Source: an uncultured Porphyromonadaceae bacterium (GTDB lineage Bacteria > Bacteroidota > Bacteroidia > Bacteroidales > Muribaculaceae). From it: a stretch of 64,000 nucleotides of DNA. The notes beneath the pieces are model-generated. The model worked only from the letters and a program-made list of their open reading frames with translations, made no database searches and had not been told where the DNA came from. A program made the position numbers and the translations under genes. Positions 8,685 through 17,860 of the stretch are shown piece by piece. The DNA is taken from positions 28,122-92,121 of the forward strand of contig CAJKBH010000009.1 of NCBI GenBank assembly GCA_905198125.1. The letters run 5' to 3'. Within the stretch, counting starts at the first letter, position 1, and the number at the start of each line of letters is the position of its first letter.

Positions 8685-10424
8685 TTAATTGGTGTAACCC
8701 GGATTCTGCTTCAGATCGGGATTGGTATCGAGCACGTCGCGTACAAGCGGGAAAATCTCGGTGTGACGGTCGGCGTCGGGAGTCTTGTCCCACCAGGTGC
8801 CGGTCGAGAACTTGCCGAAACGTATCAGGTCCGTGCGGCGGCGCGCCTCGGCGAAGAACTCGCGACCCCATTCGGCCAGCATCTCGTCCATGTCAAGGTC
8901 GGCCTTGCCCTCCGGCTTATAGAGCACTTCCTTCAGGTTTTCCGCAGGATAGTTGCGGGCGCGGACACTGTTGAGCAGTTTTGCGGCACCCTGTGTGTCG
9001 CCGCTTCTGAGCTTGCATTCCGCCAGCGAATATATAATCTCGGGAAGACGGATCTCGGTATAGTCGCTTTCAAGCTGATGCTCGTCCTCGTCGGTGTACA
9101 TGGGATATTTTACAAAATGCCATCCCGAGTTATGGTCACCGTTCATCAGGTTGCTGGTCTGGCTCGTGGGCCACACGTCGGGAGCCATGTCCTGGAAATT
9201 GCCGACAGCATCGCGGATATACAGGTCGTAGGGACGCTCCGGCGCACGCACGCGGGCCGTCTTGCCGTTGTCGTTCACATATTCCAGATACCCGAACAGG
9301 AACATTCCCTCACGCTTGCTGTTTCCCAGATTGCGGTAGAGCTTCATACGCTCGTCGCCGGGATACTTGCGGAAATTCTGTATCGGCATTCCCAGCTTGT
9401 AGTTATAAAGCGTGCCGTCGACGTCATAGCTCGGAGAAGCCGCGTATTTCACGTTATGCTCGCCGGCCTTGCACTTGGAGTCTTTCAGATAGTACCGGGC
9501 CTGTGAGGGAACCGCATACCAGTAGACCTCGCCCGAATAATGCCAGTATGAATAGCCCGAACTTGCCGGGTATCCGAAAATCACTTCGTCGCAATTGTTG
9601 TTGTCCCAGTCGAACGCGGCATCCCAGCGGTCAGCCACCCTGTACGGGCCGTAGACTCCGTCAAGAATCTCCTGACATACGCGGGCGCAGTCACTGTAAC
9701 GGTCTTCGCCTATATAGACTTCGGCGTTAAGATACAGGCGCACCAGCAACGCGGCCGCCGATGCCTTGGTCCATTTGCCCTGCACCATGGCCTGCGATCC
9801 GAGGGACTCTTTGGTCCCCAACAGTTTGATGCACTCCTTGAGTTCACTTTCGATGAATTCGAACAGGACTTTCGGCTCCACCTGCGTCTTGGTGTTCTTG
9901 CTCTGGTCATAGAAACTCACGACCAGAGGGCAGTTGCGGAACGCATCAAGCAGCGTAAGATAGAACATGGAGCGGAGAGTGCGGCATTGCGCCTTCATGT
10001 CGTTGAACTCCGACTCGGTATAACCGAATTTCTTCGGGTCAAGCGATTCCAGGTCTTCTATCACCCAGTTGCATTGGCCTATACCCTGATACTGGCCGTT
10101 CCAGAGATACAGTATCTGCGGGCTGTCCTCAAGGTTCCAGGTATGGTAATGGTATCTGCGCCACCGGCCGCCGTCGTCCCACCATCCGTCACGGACGGGG
10201 GTTATAAGCTGGTCGGCAGTGAGCTCCTGAAGCACCTGACGTTCCTGTATGGTTGCGAAAGCATGTTCGAACGGACGTCCCACCGCCCTCTCGACATCGC
10301 CTTTCGTATTATAATAATTATCCGAGCCGACGGTGCTGTACAGCTTTTCGTCAAGATTCGTACAGCCGGCTGACACCGTCAGTGCCAGCACCGTCAATGA
10401 TTTTATTATTGTATTTCGATTCAT
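8685..10424 (-). CDS. susD: SusD/RagB-family nutrient-binding outer membrane lipoprotein
   Basis: 579 residues, lipoprotein signal with lipobox VSAGC (C21). The N-terminal TPR-like helices (TRSMFYLTLLDAFRNCPLV) and the C-terminal half with RLPEIIYSLAECKLRSGDTQ and EFFAEARRRTDLIRFGKF are hallmark SusD segments. SusD forms the lid over the SusC barrel and captures oligosaccharides. It lies 17 bases after susC in the same operon. The symbol is by family; it is not the starch protein itself. Confidence 0.93.
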   Translation of the reverse strand: MNRNTIIKSLTVLALTVSAGCTNLDEKLYSTVGSDNYYNTKGDVERAVGRPFEHAFATIQERQVLQELTADQLITPVRDGWWDDGGRWRRYHYHTWNLEDSPQILYLWNGQYQGIGQCNWVIEDLESLDPKKFGYTESEFNDMKAQCRTLRSMFYLTLLDAFRNCPLVVSFYDQSKNTKTQVEPKVLFEFIESELKECIKLLGTKESLGSQAMVQGKWTKASAAALLVRLYLNAEVYIGEDRYSDCARVCQEILDGVYGPYRVADRWDAAFDWDNNNCDEVIFGYPASSGYSYWHYSGEVYWYAVPSQARYYLKDSKCKAGEHNVKYAASPSYDVDGTLYNYKLGMPIQNFRKYPGDERMKLYRNLGNSKREGMFLFGYLEYVNDNGKTARVRAPERPYDLYIRDAVGNFQDMAPDVWPTSQTSNLMNGDHNSGWHFVKYPMYTDEDEHQLESDYTEIRLPEIIYSLAECKLRSGDTQGAAKLLNSVRARNYPAENLKEVLYKPEGKADLDMDEMLAEWGREFFAEARRRTDLIRFGKFSTGTWWDKTPDADRHTEIFPLVRDVLDTNPDLKQNPGYTN

Positions 10425-10441
10425 GATAATAATTCGGTTTG

Positions 10442-13400
10442 TTAGAAATCAACCTGCACTCCCAGCATAAACTGGCGTGTGGACGGGAAGTATGTCCTGC
10501 TTCCGGTTGCTCCGGGGGTCAGTCCGTTCACCTGATACGTGGAGGGATCCACACCTGAGAATTTCGTAAGAGTGAATACGTTGTGGACAGTGCCGTAGAT
10601 CCTGATCTTGTTTATGAAGCGGGCTTTCTGCAAATTGAGCGTGTACCCCAGCGTCAGCATGTCGAGCTTGAAATAGTCGCCCCGCTCCAGAAAGTAGTCC
10701 GTCACGGCATGGCCGGCTGTCGGACTGATGTTGAAGTTCTTGCTGTAGGCCTTCTTCAGCACGTTGCCGTTGAATTTACGCGTCCCGTAGTAGAAGTCGT
10801 GTACATTGAAGATGTCGTAACCGAAGGCACCCCGGAAGAACAGGCTCAGATCAAAATTCCTGTAACGGAAGTTGTGAGTGGTGGACATGGTGAACTTCGG
10901 CAATCCGTTGCCAACTTTCCTGCGGTCGTCCTCGCTTCCCTGCGCGGCCTTGATGATATTGTCGTTCTTGTCGTATATCAGCCATTCGCCTTCGGGATTG
11001 ATTCCGGCATATTTCCACATATAGAAGTTGCCGATGGACTGACCCTTTTCTATACGCTGCAGGTTATAGTTCGGGTACGGGGCCTCGGTGGAGCAGATGG
11101 CATAATAATCCTTGCCGACATAATCCGAATTGCTGAAGCTGACGAACTTATTGGTCATAGTGGATCCGACCACGCTGAAGTTATAGCCGAAATCACGATT
11201 GTTCACGACATTGAAGTTAAGGTCGAACTCGAAGCCGTAGTTCTTCATGGTGCCCACGTTTACGAATGTCTCGTCAAACAGATACGGAGGGATGGGCACC
11301 TTGTAATAGCCCAACAGGTCTTCGGTGCGGCGGTTGAAATAGTTCAGCGAGCCGTAGAATAGGTTGTTGAACATCGAGAAGTCGATTCCGACATTCCAGT
11401 TCTTCGCCTTTTCCCATTTGAGGTTGCGGTTCACATTGTTTGCCGGACCCCACACCTGGAAATATTTGCCTCCGAAACTATAATAACCGAAGCCCTTCAT
11501 TGCGGCGATGGACAGATAATTGTCAAAATCCTGGTTACCCGTCACACCATAGTCGGCACGTATCTTGAGATCGTCGAGCCAGCCTCTGGAATTTTCCATA
11601 AAGGATTCCTGACTGATACGCCATCCGACCGACACGGCGGGGAAATTACCCCACTTGTTGTTGGGACCGAACTTGGAGGAACCTTCGTGACGCAAGGATG
11701 CGGTCATCAGGTATTTTCCGTCAAAGTCATAGCTTATGCGGCCGAAGAACGAGATCAGCCTGCTGTCCGACTTATAGCTGTCCATTCCCACTTCACCCTC
11801 GTCCTTGGCATACGATCCGGATCCGAGATTGTCCGAGCCGAGGCCGTCGTTGGGAAAATCCTTGTTCTCGGCATACAGACGCGAGTATTGCGAATACTGA
11901 TACGAATAGCCCAGCATCACCTTGGCGTTGTTCTTACCGAACTTCGCTCCGAAATTCACCAGCCATTCCAGAATATACTGGTTGTTCTTGTAATACTCGC
12001 GGCTTGCCTCTCCCTCGCGGCCGTTGTTGATGGCGATTGTGCTCGTGGACGGTATGAACCAGGAGTTGTTGTTGTCATACTGATGGTCGGCGAAGGTCAG
12101 CTGGCTGTCGAGGTTGAAGGGACAGTCCCTGTCGGAGTTCCATAGCAACGGAAGCAGATTGATCTTGGCGGTGGCGTCCATATCCAGAAGCTTGGTCTCG
12201 CCTTTGTTCTTTTCAAGATTCATCAGTTCCACAGGGTTCCAGGGACACACCTGACCCTGAAAATTATAGTAAAGCTGAGGATTCTCGGGGTCCATCAGCG
12301 GTGTGGTAGGGTTTGCCTGCTTGGCGTTGGTGAACACCTGCCAGTTCGCGAAATTCTGATAGATTATGCGGGGCGCCACATTGACATTGAAATTGAACAG
12401 GTCGCCCTTCGATTTCAGGCCCATCGACGCGCGGGCACCGTATTCCTCGCGGCTTGAGCGTAAATCGACGCCGTTCGATTTGCGATAGTCGGCGCTGACC
12501 CTGAAATTCGCACGTTGAGTGCCGCCCGATATGCTCAGCGTATGCTTGTGGGTGAAGCCCGTCCGGCTCACGCCTTTGAACCAGTCGTAATCACCACCCA
12601 GGTCGGTGCCGGAGTCTCCCCATCCCAGACGGATGTTGCGATAGTCGTCGGCATCCATGAAATCGAGCTCGTCTATGATTTTATCCCAGGCCACGCTGCC
12701 GGAATATGTGACATTGTACGTGCCGTCCTTGGCTCCCTTTTTCGTGGTTACGAGGATAACGCCGTTGGAACCGCGCGTACCGTAAATGGCCGAAGCGGCA
12801 CCGTCCTTAAGGATGTCGAAGGACGCTATGTCGGTGGGATTGACGTTGGTGAGGTTGCCTCCCGGTACGCCGTCTATCACTATGAGAGGACCGAGCCCGG
12901 CCGAACGCGACGATACGCCACGGATCTGGATGCTCGCGGCATTGTTGGGGTCGCCTGCCGCAGTATTGGTTATGGACACGCCGGGGACTTTTCCCTGAAT
13001 AAGCATCGAGGGGTCCGTAGTGCTCATGGACAGGAAGTCCTTCTCGCTCACGTGGCTTATGGCCGAGGTAAGCTCCTTCTTGTCCATCGTGCCGTAGCCG
13101 ATCACCACCACCTCGTTAAGCAGCTGCTGGTTCTCCGCCATGACGATGTCAAGCCGGCCGGGTTTGTCGACTTTCTTCTTTTCAGACGAATATCCTATAT
13201 ATGAGAACATCAGCCGGCCACCCTCGGGGACATCTATGTCATAGTTGCCGTCGATGTCGGTAGTCACGCCTATATGCGTGCCTTCCACCGTAACCGAGGC
13301 ACCGATCAGGGGTTCGCCCTGGGCGTCGGTCACCTTACCGGTGATTTTCACTTTCTCGGCTGAGGCCGACTGCTGTTTCGAAGGCTTGGTACGGACGGCC

Positions 13401-13741
13401 GATTTCCTGTTCAGCACAATCTGCTTTTTGTCTATGGCATAGGTGATGTCATGTTTCGCAAACAGTTTGTCAAGCACTGTCGTTATTGCCTCGTCTTTCA
13501 CCTTGAGTGTTACGGGAACCTTGACATTTATGGTTTCCTTGCTGTAGATGAACCTGTACTTTGTCTGTCGTTCTATGGATTTAAGAACATTTTCCAAGGC
13601 AATTCCATTGGCATCGATGGACACCTTGCTGTCGGAAGCCCGGGCCGACAGCACACAGCCGAACATCAGCAGAAAGAGCAATACCCTTAGCGTCAGACCG
13701 TACCGGCTGCTGTGAGAATGCAAGTGAGCTTTTTCGTTCAT
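10442..13741 (-). CDS. susC: SusC/RagA TonB-dependent outer membrane transporter with STN signalling domain
   Basis: 1099 residues. Order: signal peptide to about 36; STN domain (VSIDANGIALENVLKSIERQ to about 112); carboxypeptidase-regulatory-like domain (KITGKVTDAQGEPLIGASV, about 130-205); plug with VVVIGYGTMDKKELT; 22-strand barrel ending in FMLGVQVDF. The STN domain is the part that touches a FecR anti-sigma factor across the periplasm, and a sigma/FecR pair is encoded divergently next door, so this transporter probably signals substrate presence. It imports oligosaccharides with SusD. Confidence 0.94.
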   Translation of the reverse strand: MNEKAHLHSHSSRYGLTLRVLLFLLMFGCVLSARASDSKVSIDANGIALENVLKSIERQTKYRFIYSKETINVKVPVTLKVKDEAITTVLDKLFAKHDITYAIDKKQIVLNRKSAVRTKPSKQQSASAEKVKITGKVTDAQGEPLIGASVTVEGTHIGVTTDIDGNYDIDVPEGGRLMFSYIGYSSEKKKVDKPGRLDIVMAENQQLLNEVVVIGYGTMDKKELTSAISHVSEKDFLSMSTTDPSMLIQGKVPGVSITNTAAGDPNNAASIQIRGVSSRSAGLGPLIVIDGVPGGNLTNVNPTDIASFDILKDGAASAIYGTRGSNGVILVTTKKGAKDGTYNVTYSGSVAWDKIIDELDFMDADDYRNIRLGWGDSGTDLGGDYDWFKGVSRTGFTHKHTLSISGGTQRANFRVSADYRKSNGVDLRSSREEYGARASMGLKSKGDLFNFNVNVAPRIIYQNFANWQVFTNAKQANPTTPLMDPENPQLYYNFQGQVCPWNPVELMNLEKNKGETKLLDMDATAKINLLPLLWNSDRDCPFNLDSQLTFADHQYDNNNSWFIPSTSTIAINNGREGEASREYYKNNQYILEWLVNFGAKFGKNNAKVMLGYSYQYSQYSRLYAENKDFPNDGLGSDNLGSGSYAKDEGEVGMDSYKSDSRLISFFGRISYDFDGKYLMTASLRHEGSSKFGPNNKWGNFPAVSVGWRISQESFMENSRGWLDDLKIRADYGVTGNQDFDNYLSIAAMKGFGYYSFGGKYFQVWGPANNVNRNLKWEKAKNWNVGIDFSMFNNLFYGSLNYFNRRTEDLLGYYKVPIPPYLFDETFVNVGTMKNYGFEFDLNFNVVNNRDFGYNFSVVGSTMTNKFVSFSNSDYVGKDYYAICSTEAPYPNYNLQRIEKGQSIGNFYMWKYAGINPEGEWLIYDKNDNIIKAAQGSEDDRRKVGNGLPKFTMSTTHNFRYRNFDLSLFFRGAFGYDIFNVHDFYYGTRKFNGNVLKKAYSKNFNISPTAGHAVTDYFLERGDYFKLDMLTLGYTLNLQKARFINKIRIYGTVHNVFTLTKFSGVDPSTYQVNGLTPGATGSRTYFPSTRQFMLGVQVDF

Positions 13742-13892
13742 GTTAAAGTTAAAGTATTATTGGTATTTTAATTGATTTTAGGTTTTATTATGGACTTTTT
13801 AACATCCGTATATACATAGAGCAACTGACAAAAAATAATCCACATCGGAAAATCAGAAAATTTTCGAATCTTGAAACTTTTTGTGGTAAGTG

Positions 13893-13924
13893 CTTGCATT
13901 ATCGGACAATAATATCTAACTTCG
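13893..13924 (+). promoter_or_regulatory. Possible promoter of the ECF sigma factor gene
   Basis: CTTG at 13893-13896, 20 bases, then TAACTTCG at 13917-13924 is one mismatch per element from the Bacteroidota TTTG / TAnnTTTG promoter. It would start transcription about 25 bases before the ATG at 13956. The same TAACTTCG variant precedes folP. The 213-base divergent gap to susC must also hold the susC promoter, which I could not identify; it may be read by the ECF sigma factor. Confidence 0.4.
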
Positions 13925-13955
13925 CGGCAACTTTAGGAACGATGCCTGAAATAAC

Positions 13956-14546
13956 ATGAAAAACGAAATATTTGAAAATGAAACACTTCTGCTGGCTGCC
14001 TTGAAATTAGACAGCCACGAGGCCTTTTTGCAAATTTTTCGTAAATATTATCCGGACCTCGTTCTGTTCGCGTCGCGTTTCATACTCGATTCGGAGACCT
14101 GCGAGGACATAGTGCAGGAAGCGTTCATCAAGATCTGGGCCAACAGGAAGATTCTTGAGATACGAACTTCGCTCAGGACTTATCTGATATCCCTGGTGCA
14201 GCATCTGGCGTTGAACGAGATCAAGCACCGCAAAGTCAGGACTCTGTATCAGGACACATACCATGAGATGATTCTTGCTCTCCCTGCCGACGAACATATA
14301 TTCTATACGGAACTGAACGATGCCATGCAGAAGCTGCTGTCTCAGCTTGAGCCCGAGGTGCTCGAGACATATAGCCTGTCCAGAACACATCACCTGAAAT
14401 ACTCGGAAATAGCCCAGAAGCTAAACATTTCGGTCAGAACCGTGGAGGCCCGTGTCAGCAAAGCCGTCAAATTCCTTCAGAAGAATTTAAAAGGCTACAA
14501 ATTCATCATATATCTGACCCTATTGTTTCACCACTTATCTAACTGA
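13956..14546 (+). CDS. ECF-type RNA polymerase sigma factor
   Basis: 196 residues with sigma region 2 (FASRFILDSETCEDIVQEAF, about 34-53) and region 4 helix-turn-helix (KYSEIAQKLNISVRTVEARV, about 147-166). This is the size and make-up of the sigma-70 family ECF regulators found beside FecR and SusC genes in Bacteroidota. It is followed by fecR after 5 bases and is divergent from the STN-type susC. Likely target: the susC operon promoter. Confidence 0.93.
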   Translation: MKNEIFENETLLLAALKLDSHEAFLQIFRKYYPDLVLFASRFILDSETCEDIVQEAFIKIWANRKILEIRTSLRTYLISLVQHLALNEIKHRKVRTLYQDTYHEMILALPADEHIFYTELNDAMQKLLSQLEPEVLETYSLSRTHHLKYSEIAQKLNISVRTVEARVSKAVKFLQKNLKGYKFIIYLTLLFHHLSN

Positions 14547-14551
14547 ACGCG

Positions 14552-15571
14552 ATGGATTATTACGATAACAATCATATAGACATTCTGATAAGCCGTTATC
14601 TGGCGGGTGATGCAACTTCGCCGGAGATTGAGGAATTGTTCAACTGGATTCAGAGTGATGACGACAACAGGAAGTATTTTCTACGCCAGCAGGATATATG
14701 GTCGGTGCTGAATCCCGCTGTAGACATCAGCGACATCAATACGGCGGACGCGGAACGGAAAATAATGAGAGAAACCGGCATCATGCCGCGCCGACGCTCG
14801 GTTTTCCGTAAGCTGTTCGGTTTCTGGTCACGCATTGCGGCGGTGATACTCCTGCCGCTTCTGGCCGTGGTGGCCTATCTGTTGATCGACCGCCCGCAGC
14901 GCACAGTCCTCGACAACGTGACCATCACCACCGCATTCGGCAGCCTGAGTTCCACCGATCTGCCCGACGGCACCACAGTCTGGCTCAATGCCAACAGCTC
15001 GCTGACATACAGTCCGGCGATGGATGGCGATGAAAGGAACGTTTTTCTGCAGGGTGAGGCTTATTTCAAGGTCAAGGCCGATGCGCGGCATCCGTTTAAC
15101 GTGCACACTCCGTACATGACCGTCACGGCCACAGGCACGGAGTTCAATGTAAATGCGTACGACTCAGTTGCTTCGGTCACGTTAGTCAACGGTCATGTGA
15201 ACGTGGGAATAAAGGACCGGTCGCTCGCTCTCAAACCCGGCGAACACCTGAGCATGACAGACGGACGTCCGGTTATATGCAAACTGACCGACACGGAAAA
15301 ATATTGCTGCTGGAAAAAGGGAATGCTTATTTTTGAAGACGAGTCGCTTGTGAGCATCTGCAACAGACTCCAGCAGATGTACGACGTGGAGTTCGACATC
15401 GCGCCGGAACTGAGGAACAGGACATTCCGAATGATTCTGAACGGCGAGAACATCAACGAAGTGACACGTTTCTTCGAAATGTCGGCTCCGGTGATCTGCG
15501 AGTCCCTGACACCAAAGGAAGGGAACGATACGACCAATCTGAAGCAAAGATACCGTATAATACCTTTATAA
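14552..15571 (+). CDS. FecR-family anti-sigma factor
   Basis: 339 residues. Cytoplasmic N-terminal part (1-90) with a helical anti-sigma segment, one membrane helix at about 94-113 (AAVILLPLLAVVAYLLI), then a periplasmic FecR domain (TVWLNANSSLTYSPAM; VTATGTEFNVNAYDS; VTLVNGHVNV) and a C-terminal DUF4974-like domain (LVSICNRLQQMYDVEFDI). It would hold the adjacent sigma factor inactive until the STN domain of SusC contacts its periplasmic part. Confidence 0.93.
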   Translation: MDYYDNNHIDILISRYLAGDATSPEIEELFNWIQSDDDNRKYFLRQQDIWSVLNPAVDISDINTADAERKIMRETGIMPRRRSVFRKLFGFWSRIAAVILLPLLAVVAYLLIDRPQRTVLDNVTITTAFGSLSSTDLPDGTTVWLNANSSLTYSPAMDGDERNVFLQGEAYFKVKADARHPFNVHTPYMTVTATGTEFNVNAYDSVASVTLVNGHVNVGIKDRSLALKPGEHLSMTDGRPVICKLTDTEKYCCWKKGMLIFEDESLVSICNRLQQMYDVEFDIAPELRNRTFRMILNGENINEVTRFFEMSAPVICESLTPKEGNDTTNLKQRYRIIPL

Positions 15572-15622
15572 CGCCTGAGACATAGTTTTCTGAACACTAT
15601 AATTATACAAAACGCTATCATT

Positions 15623-16618
15623 ATGAAAATGACAGACAAAACTTTAATCTTATTATTCAGTATGGTTTTAAGCGGGTTTGCCATAGCCGCATCGACCGCT
15701 TCATGCCAGGCACACACCGGCGACGGGAATCCTTGTTTTCAAGGCCCATACGCCGATCCGGAAGGTATCGTATATGACGGCACCGTGTTCGTATATCCCA
15801 CGCGCAGCCTGCCGTTCAAGGACCAGACCGCTTTCGACTGCTTCTCTACCACCGACCTCAAGCACTGGACCAAACATGAGAACATCCTCGACACAAACGA
15901 AGTGAAATGGGCCTGGGGCGCGATGTGGGCGCCGGCCGTCCTTGAGAAGGATGGCAAGTACTATCTCTTTTTCGGAGCCAACGATGTTCACGAGGGAGAG
16001 ACCGGCGGCATAGGAGTAGCCGTGAGCGACCGCCCCGAAGGACCGTACAAGGACCTGCTGGGCCGTCCGCTAATCAATGAAATCGTAAACGGGGCACAGC
16101 CCATCGACCAGTTCGTGTTCCATGACAAGGACGGCAACTGGTATATGTATTACGGAGGCTGGGGACACTGCAACATGGTCCGGCTGTCGGACGATTTCAA
16201 GACTCTGGTTCCTTTTCCCGACGGTACTCTTTACAAGGAAGTGACGCCGAAGGATTACACCGAGGGCCCGTTCATGCTGATCAAAGACGGGAAGTATTAT
16301 TTCATGTGGAGCGAGGGGGACTGGACCAAAGACGACTACCGGGTGGCGTATGCGATAGCCGACTCTCCGTTCGGGCCGTTTGAACGGATTGGCACTATAC
16401 TGGAATCTGACCCCAAGATAGGAACGGGCGCCGGACATCATTCCGTAATCCACTCGTCCAAGACAGGGAAATACTACATAGTCTATCACAGACACCCCAT
16501 CGGTTCCGAGGACGGCCACGACCGCGTCACCTGTATCGATGAACTGCGTTTCGATTCCAAGGGCCGGATCCTTCCTGTCAAAATGACTTTCAAAGGCCCC
16601 GCCGCCACCGAGTTCTAA
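15623..16618 (+). CDS. Glycoside hydrolase family 43 enzyme, secreted
   Basis: 331 residues with an N-terminal signal (to about residue 30). Single five-bladed propeller domain with the three expected carboxylates: base D45 in YADPEG, pKa-modulating D162 in QPIDQF and acid E214 in YTEGPF. GH43 enzymes are mostly alpha-L-arabinofuranosidases, beta-xylosidases or exo-galactanases; the subfamily is not decidable by eye. It lies 51 bases after fecR and is probably co-regulated with the utilisation locus. Together with GH3 and GH27-like enzymes it hints at a branched hemicellulose or arabinogalactan-like substrate, which is inference. Confidence 0.88.
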   Translation: MKMTDKTLILLFSMVLSGFAIAASTASCQAHTGDGNPCFQGPYADPEGIVYDGTVFVYPTRSLPFKDQTAFDCFSTTDLKHWTKHENILDTNEVKWAWGAMWAPAVLEKDGKYYLFFGANDVHEGETGGIGVAVSDRPEGPYKDLLGRPLINEIVNGAQPIDQFVFHDKDGNWYMYYGGWGHCNMVRLSDDFKTLVPFPDGTLYKEVTPKDYTEGPFMLIKDGKYYFMWSEGDWTKDDYRVAYAIADSPFGPFERIGTILESDPKIGTGAGHHSVIHSSKTGKYYIVYHRHPIGSEDGHDRVTCIDELRFDSKGRILPVKMTFKGPAATEF

Positions 16619-16636
16619 GAACTGTTTTTAGAATGA

Positions 16637-16669
16637 ATGCCTTAGGAATTGTTTCAATTTCTAAGGCAT
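16637..16669. terminator. Bidirectional terminator between convergent genes
   Basis: ATGCCTTAG at 16637-16645 pairs with CTAAGGCAT at 16661-16669, extended by an AATTG/CAATT pairing around a short loop. It lies between the GH43 stop and the stop of the NagZ-like gene, which ends immediately beside it. A/T-rich bases flank both sides. Confidence 0.7.
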
Positions 16670-17857
16670 TTATAATTCCGACAGTTCGCGGGCCAACGAA
16701 TCGGCCTGAGGAGTGCTGATGGATTCGGGAATATCGGGAGCGCGACGCAACAGGTATTTGTGAAACAGGATAAGCCGGACACGCTGACGCAGTGTGTCCA
16801 GCGGCAATGTCCCTTGCCTTACGGATTCGGTTATGCCGGCAAGTTCGCCTTCGGTGTCGGCCGGCGCGAGAATCAGATTCGAGCCTGCCCTCAGAGCGTC
16901 GGCTGCGGTGTAGCCTTCGGCTCCGAGCATGTTCATTGCGTCGGTCAGGACAAGGCCGCTGAATCTCAGGTCTCCGCGCAACAGGTCGCTGATGATGGTG
17001 GACGAAACCGCCGCCGGAAGCATCTTGGAGTCAATAGCCGGCACGGCGAGATGCCCCACCATCACTGCGGGCATTCCGGCCGCTGACCATGCGCGGAACG
17101 GAACGAGGTCTACCGTATCGAGACGCTGAAGCGACCCGTCTATCACACCCTTCCCTTTATGTGAGTCGGTCCTTACCGTGCCGTGTCCGGGGAAGTGCTT
17201 GGCCACGGGCATCACTCCCCCTCCCGACAGGCCCTTACCGTATGCCAGGCCCAGATCGGACACACGCCTGGGGTCCGACCCGAAACTGCGGACACCGACA
17301 TAACTGTTTCCCCGCGTCACGTCAAGCACGGGACCGAGCACCATGTTTATGCCTATCTGTCTGCACTCGCGTGCCACCTCGCGGCCATAATCGTACATCA
17401 GCTGGTCCTGCACCTTGGGCGACAGGCGCCCGTTGGCCGGAAACTTCGGGGCGTCGGCAAGACGCATGTTCAGACCCCATTCCGCGTCAATGGCCACGAA
17501 CGGATCTACGGCCGACACTCTCCGCATGGAGTCGGCAAGTGTCCGCGCCTCCTCGACCGTACCCTTCAACAGAATTATCCCCCCGATTTCCTCCCGGGCA
17601 TACCTTTGCAGCAACGCCACGGTCCAGGGATCGTCACTGGCATATAGCGCCGGCATCAGCACCTGGGCGCCAAGACGCGCGGTGTCCATGCGCATCGTCA
17701 CGCTGTCGGCCCATTGCATGGCCTCGGCGGTCAGGTCCATTATCTCCACCTGCGCCGTGTCGCCGTTCTCCTCACGATGATGCCCGCTAAAACCACACGA
17801 GGCCACCGCAAGCGTCATTAACGCTGCGATGGCCTGGTGTAGTATTAAGGGTTTCAT
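16670..17857 (-). CDS. NagZ-like GH3 beta-N-acetylhexosaminidase lipoprotein
   Basis: 395 residues, lipobox VASC with C21. GH3 barrel only, with the NagZ signature KHFPGHGTVRTDSH (K220 to H233), which contains the Asp-His dyad typical of NagZ rather than beta-glucosidases. SGLVLTDAMNM holds the nucleophile. NagZ enzymes release GlcNAc from muropeptides or chitobiose. The lipid anchor would place it at a membrane rather than in the cytosol, as in several Bacteroidota homologues. It is 3 bases after the nucleotidase gene and likely in an operon with it and gpmI. Confidence 0.85.
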   Translation of the reverse strand: MKPLILHQAIAALMTLAVASCGFSGHHREENGDTAQVEIMDLTAEAMQWADSVTMRMDTARLGAQVLMPALYASDDPWTVALLQRYAREEIGGIILLKGTVEEARTLADSMRRVSAVDPFVAIDAEWGLNMRLADAPKFPANGRLSPKVQDQLMYDYGREVARECRQIGINMVLGPVLDVTRGNSYVGVRSFGSDPRRVSDLGLAYGKGLSGGGVMPVAKHFPGHGTVRTDSHKGKGVIDGSLQRLDTVDLVPFRAWSAAGMPAVMVGHLAVPAIDSKMLPAAVSSTIISDLLRGDLRFSGLVLTDAMNMLGAEGYTAADALRAGSNLILAPADTEGELAGITESVRQGTLPLDTLRQRVRLILFHKYLLRRAPDIPESISTPQADSLARELSEL

Positions 17858-17860
17858 GCG

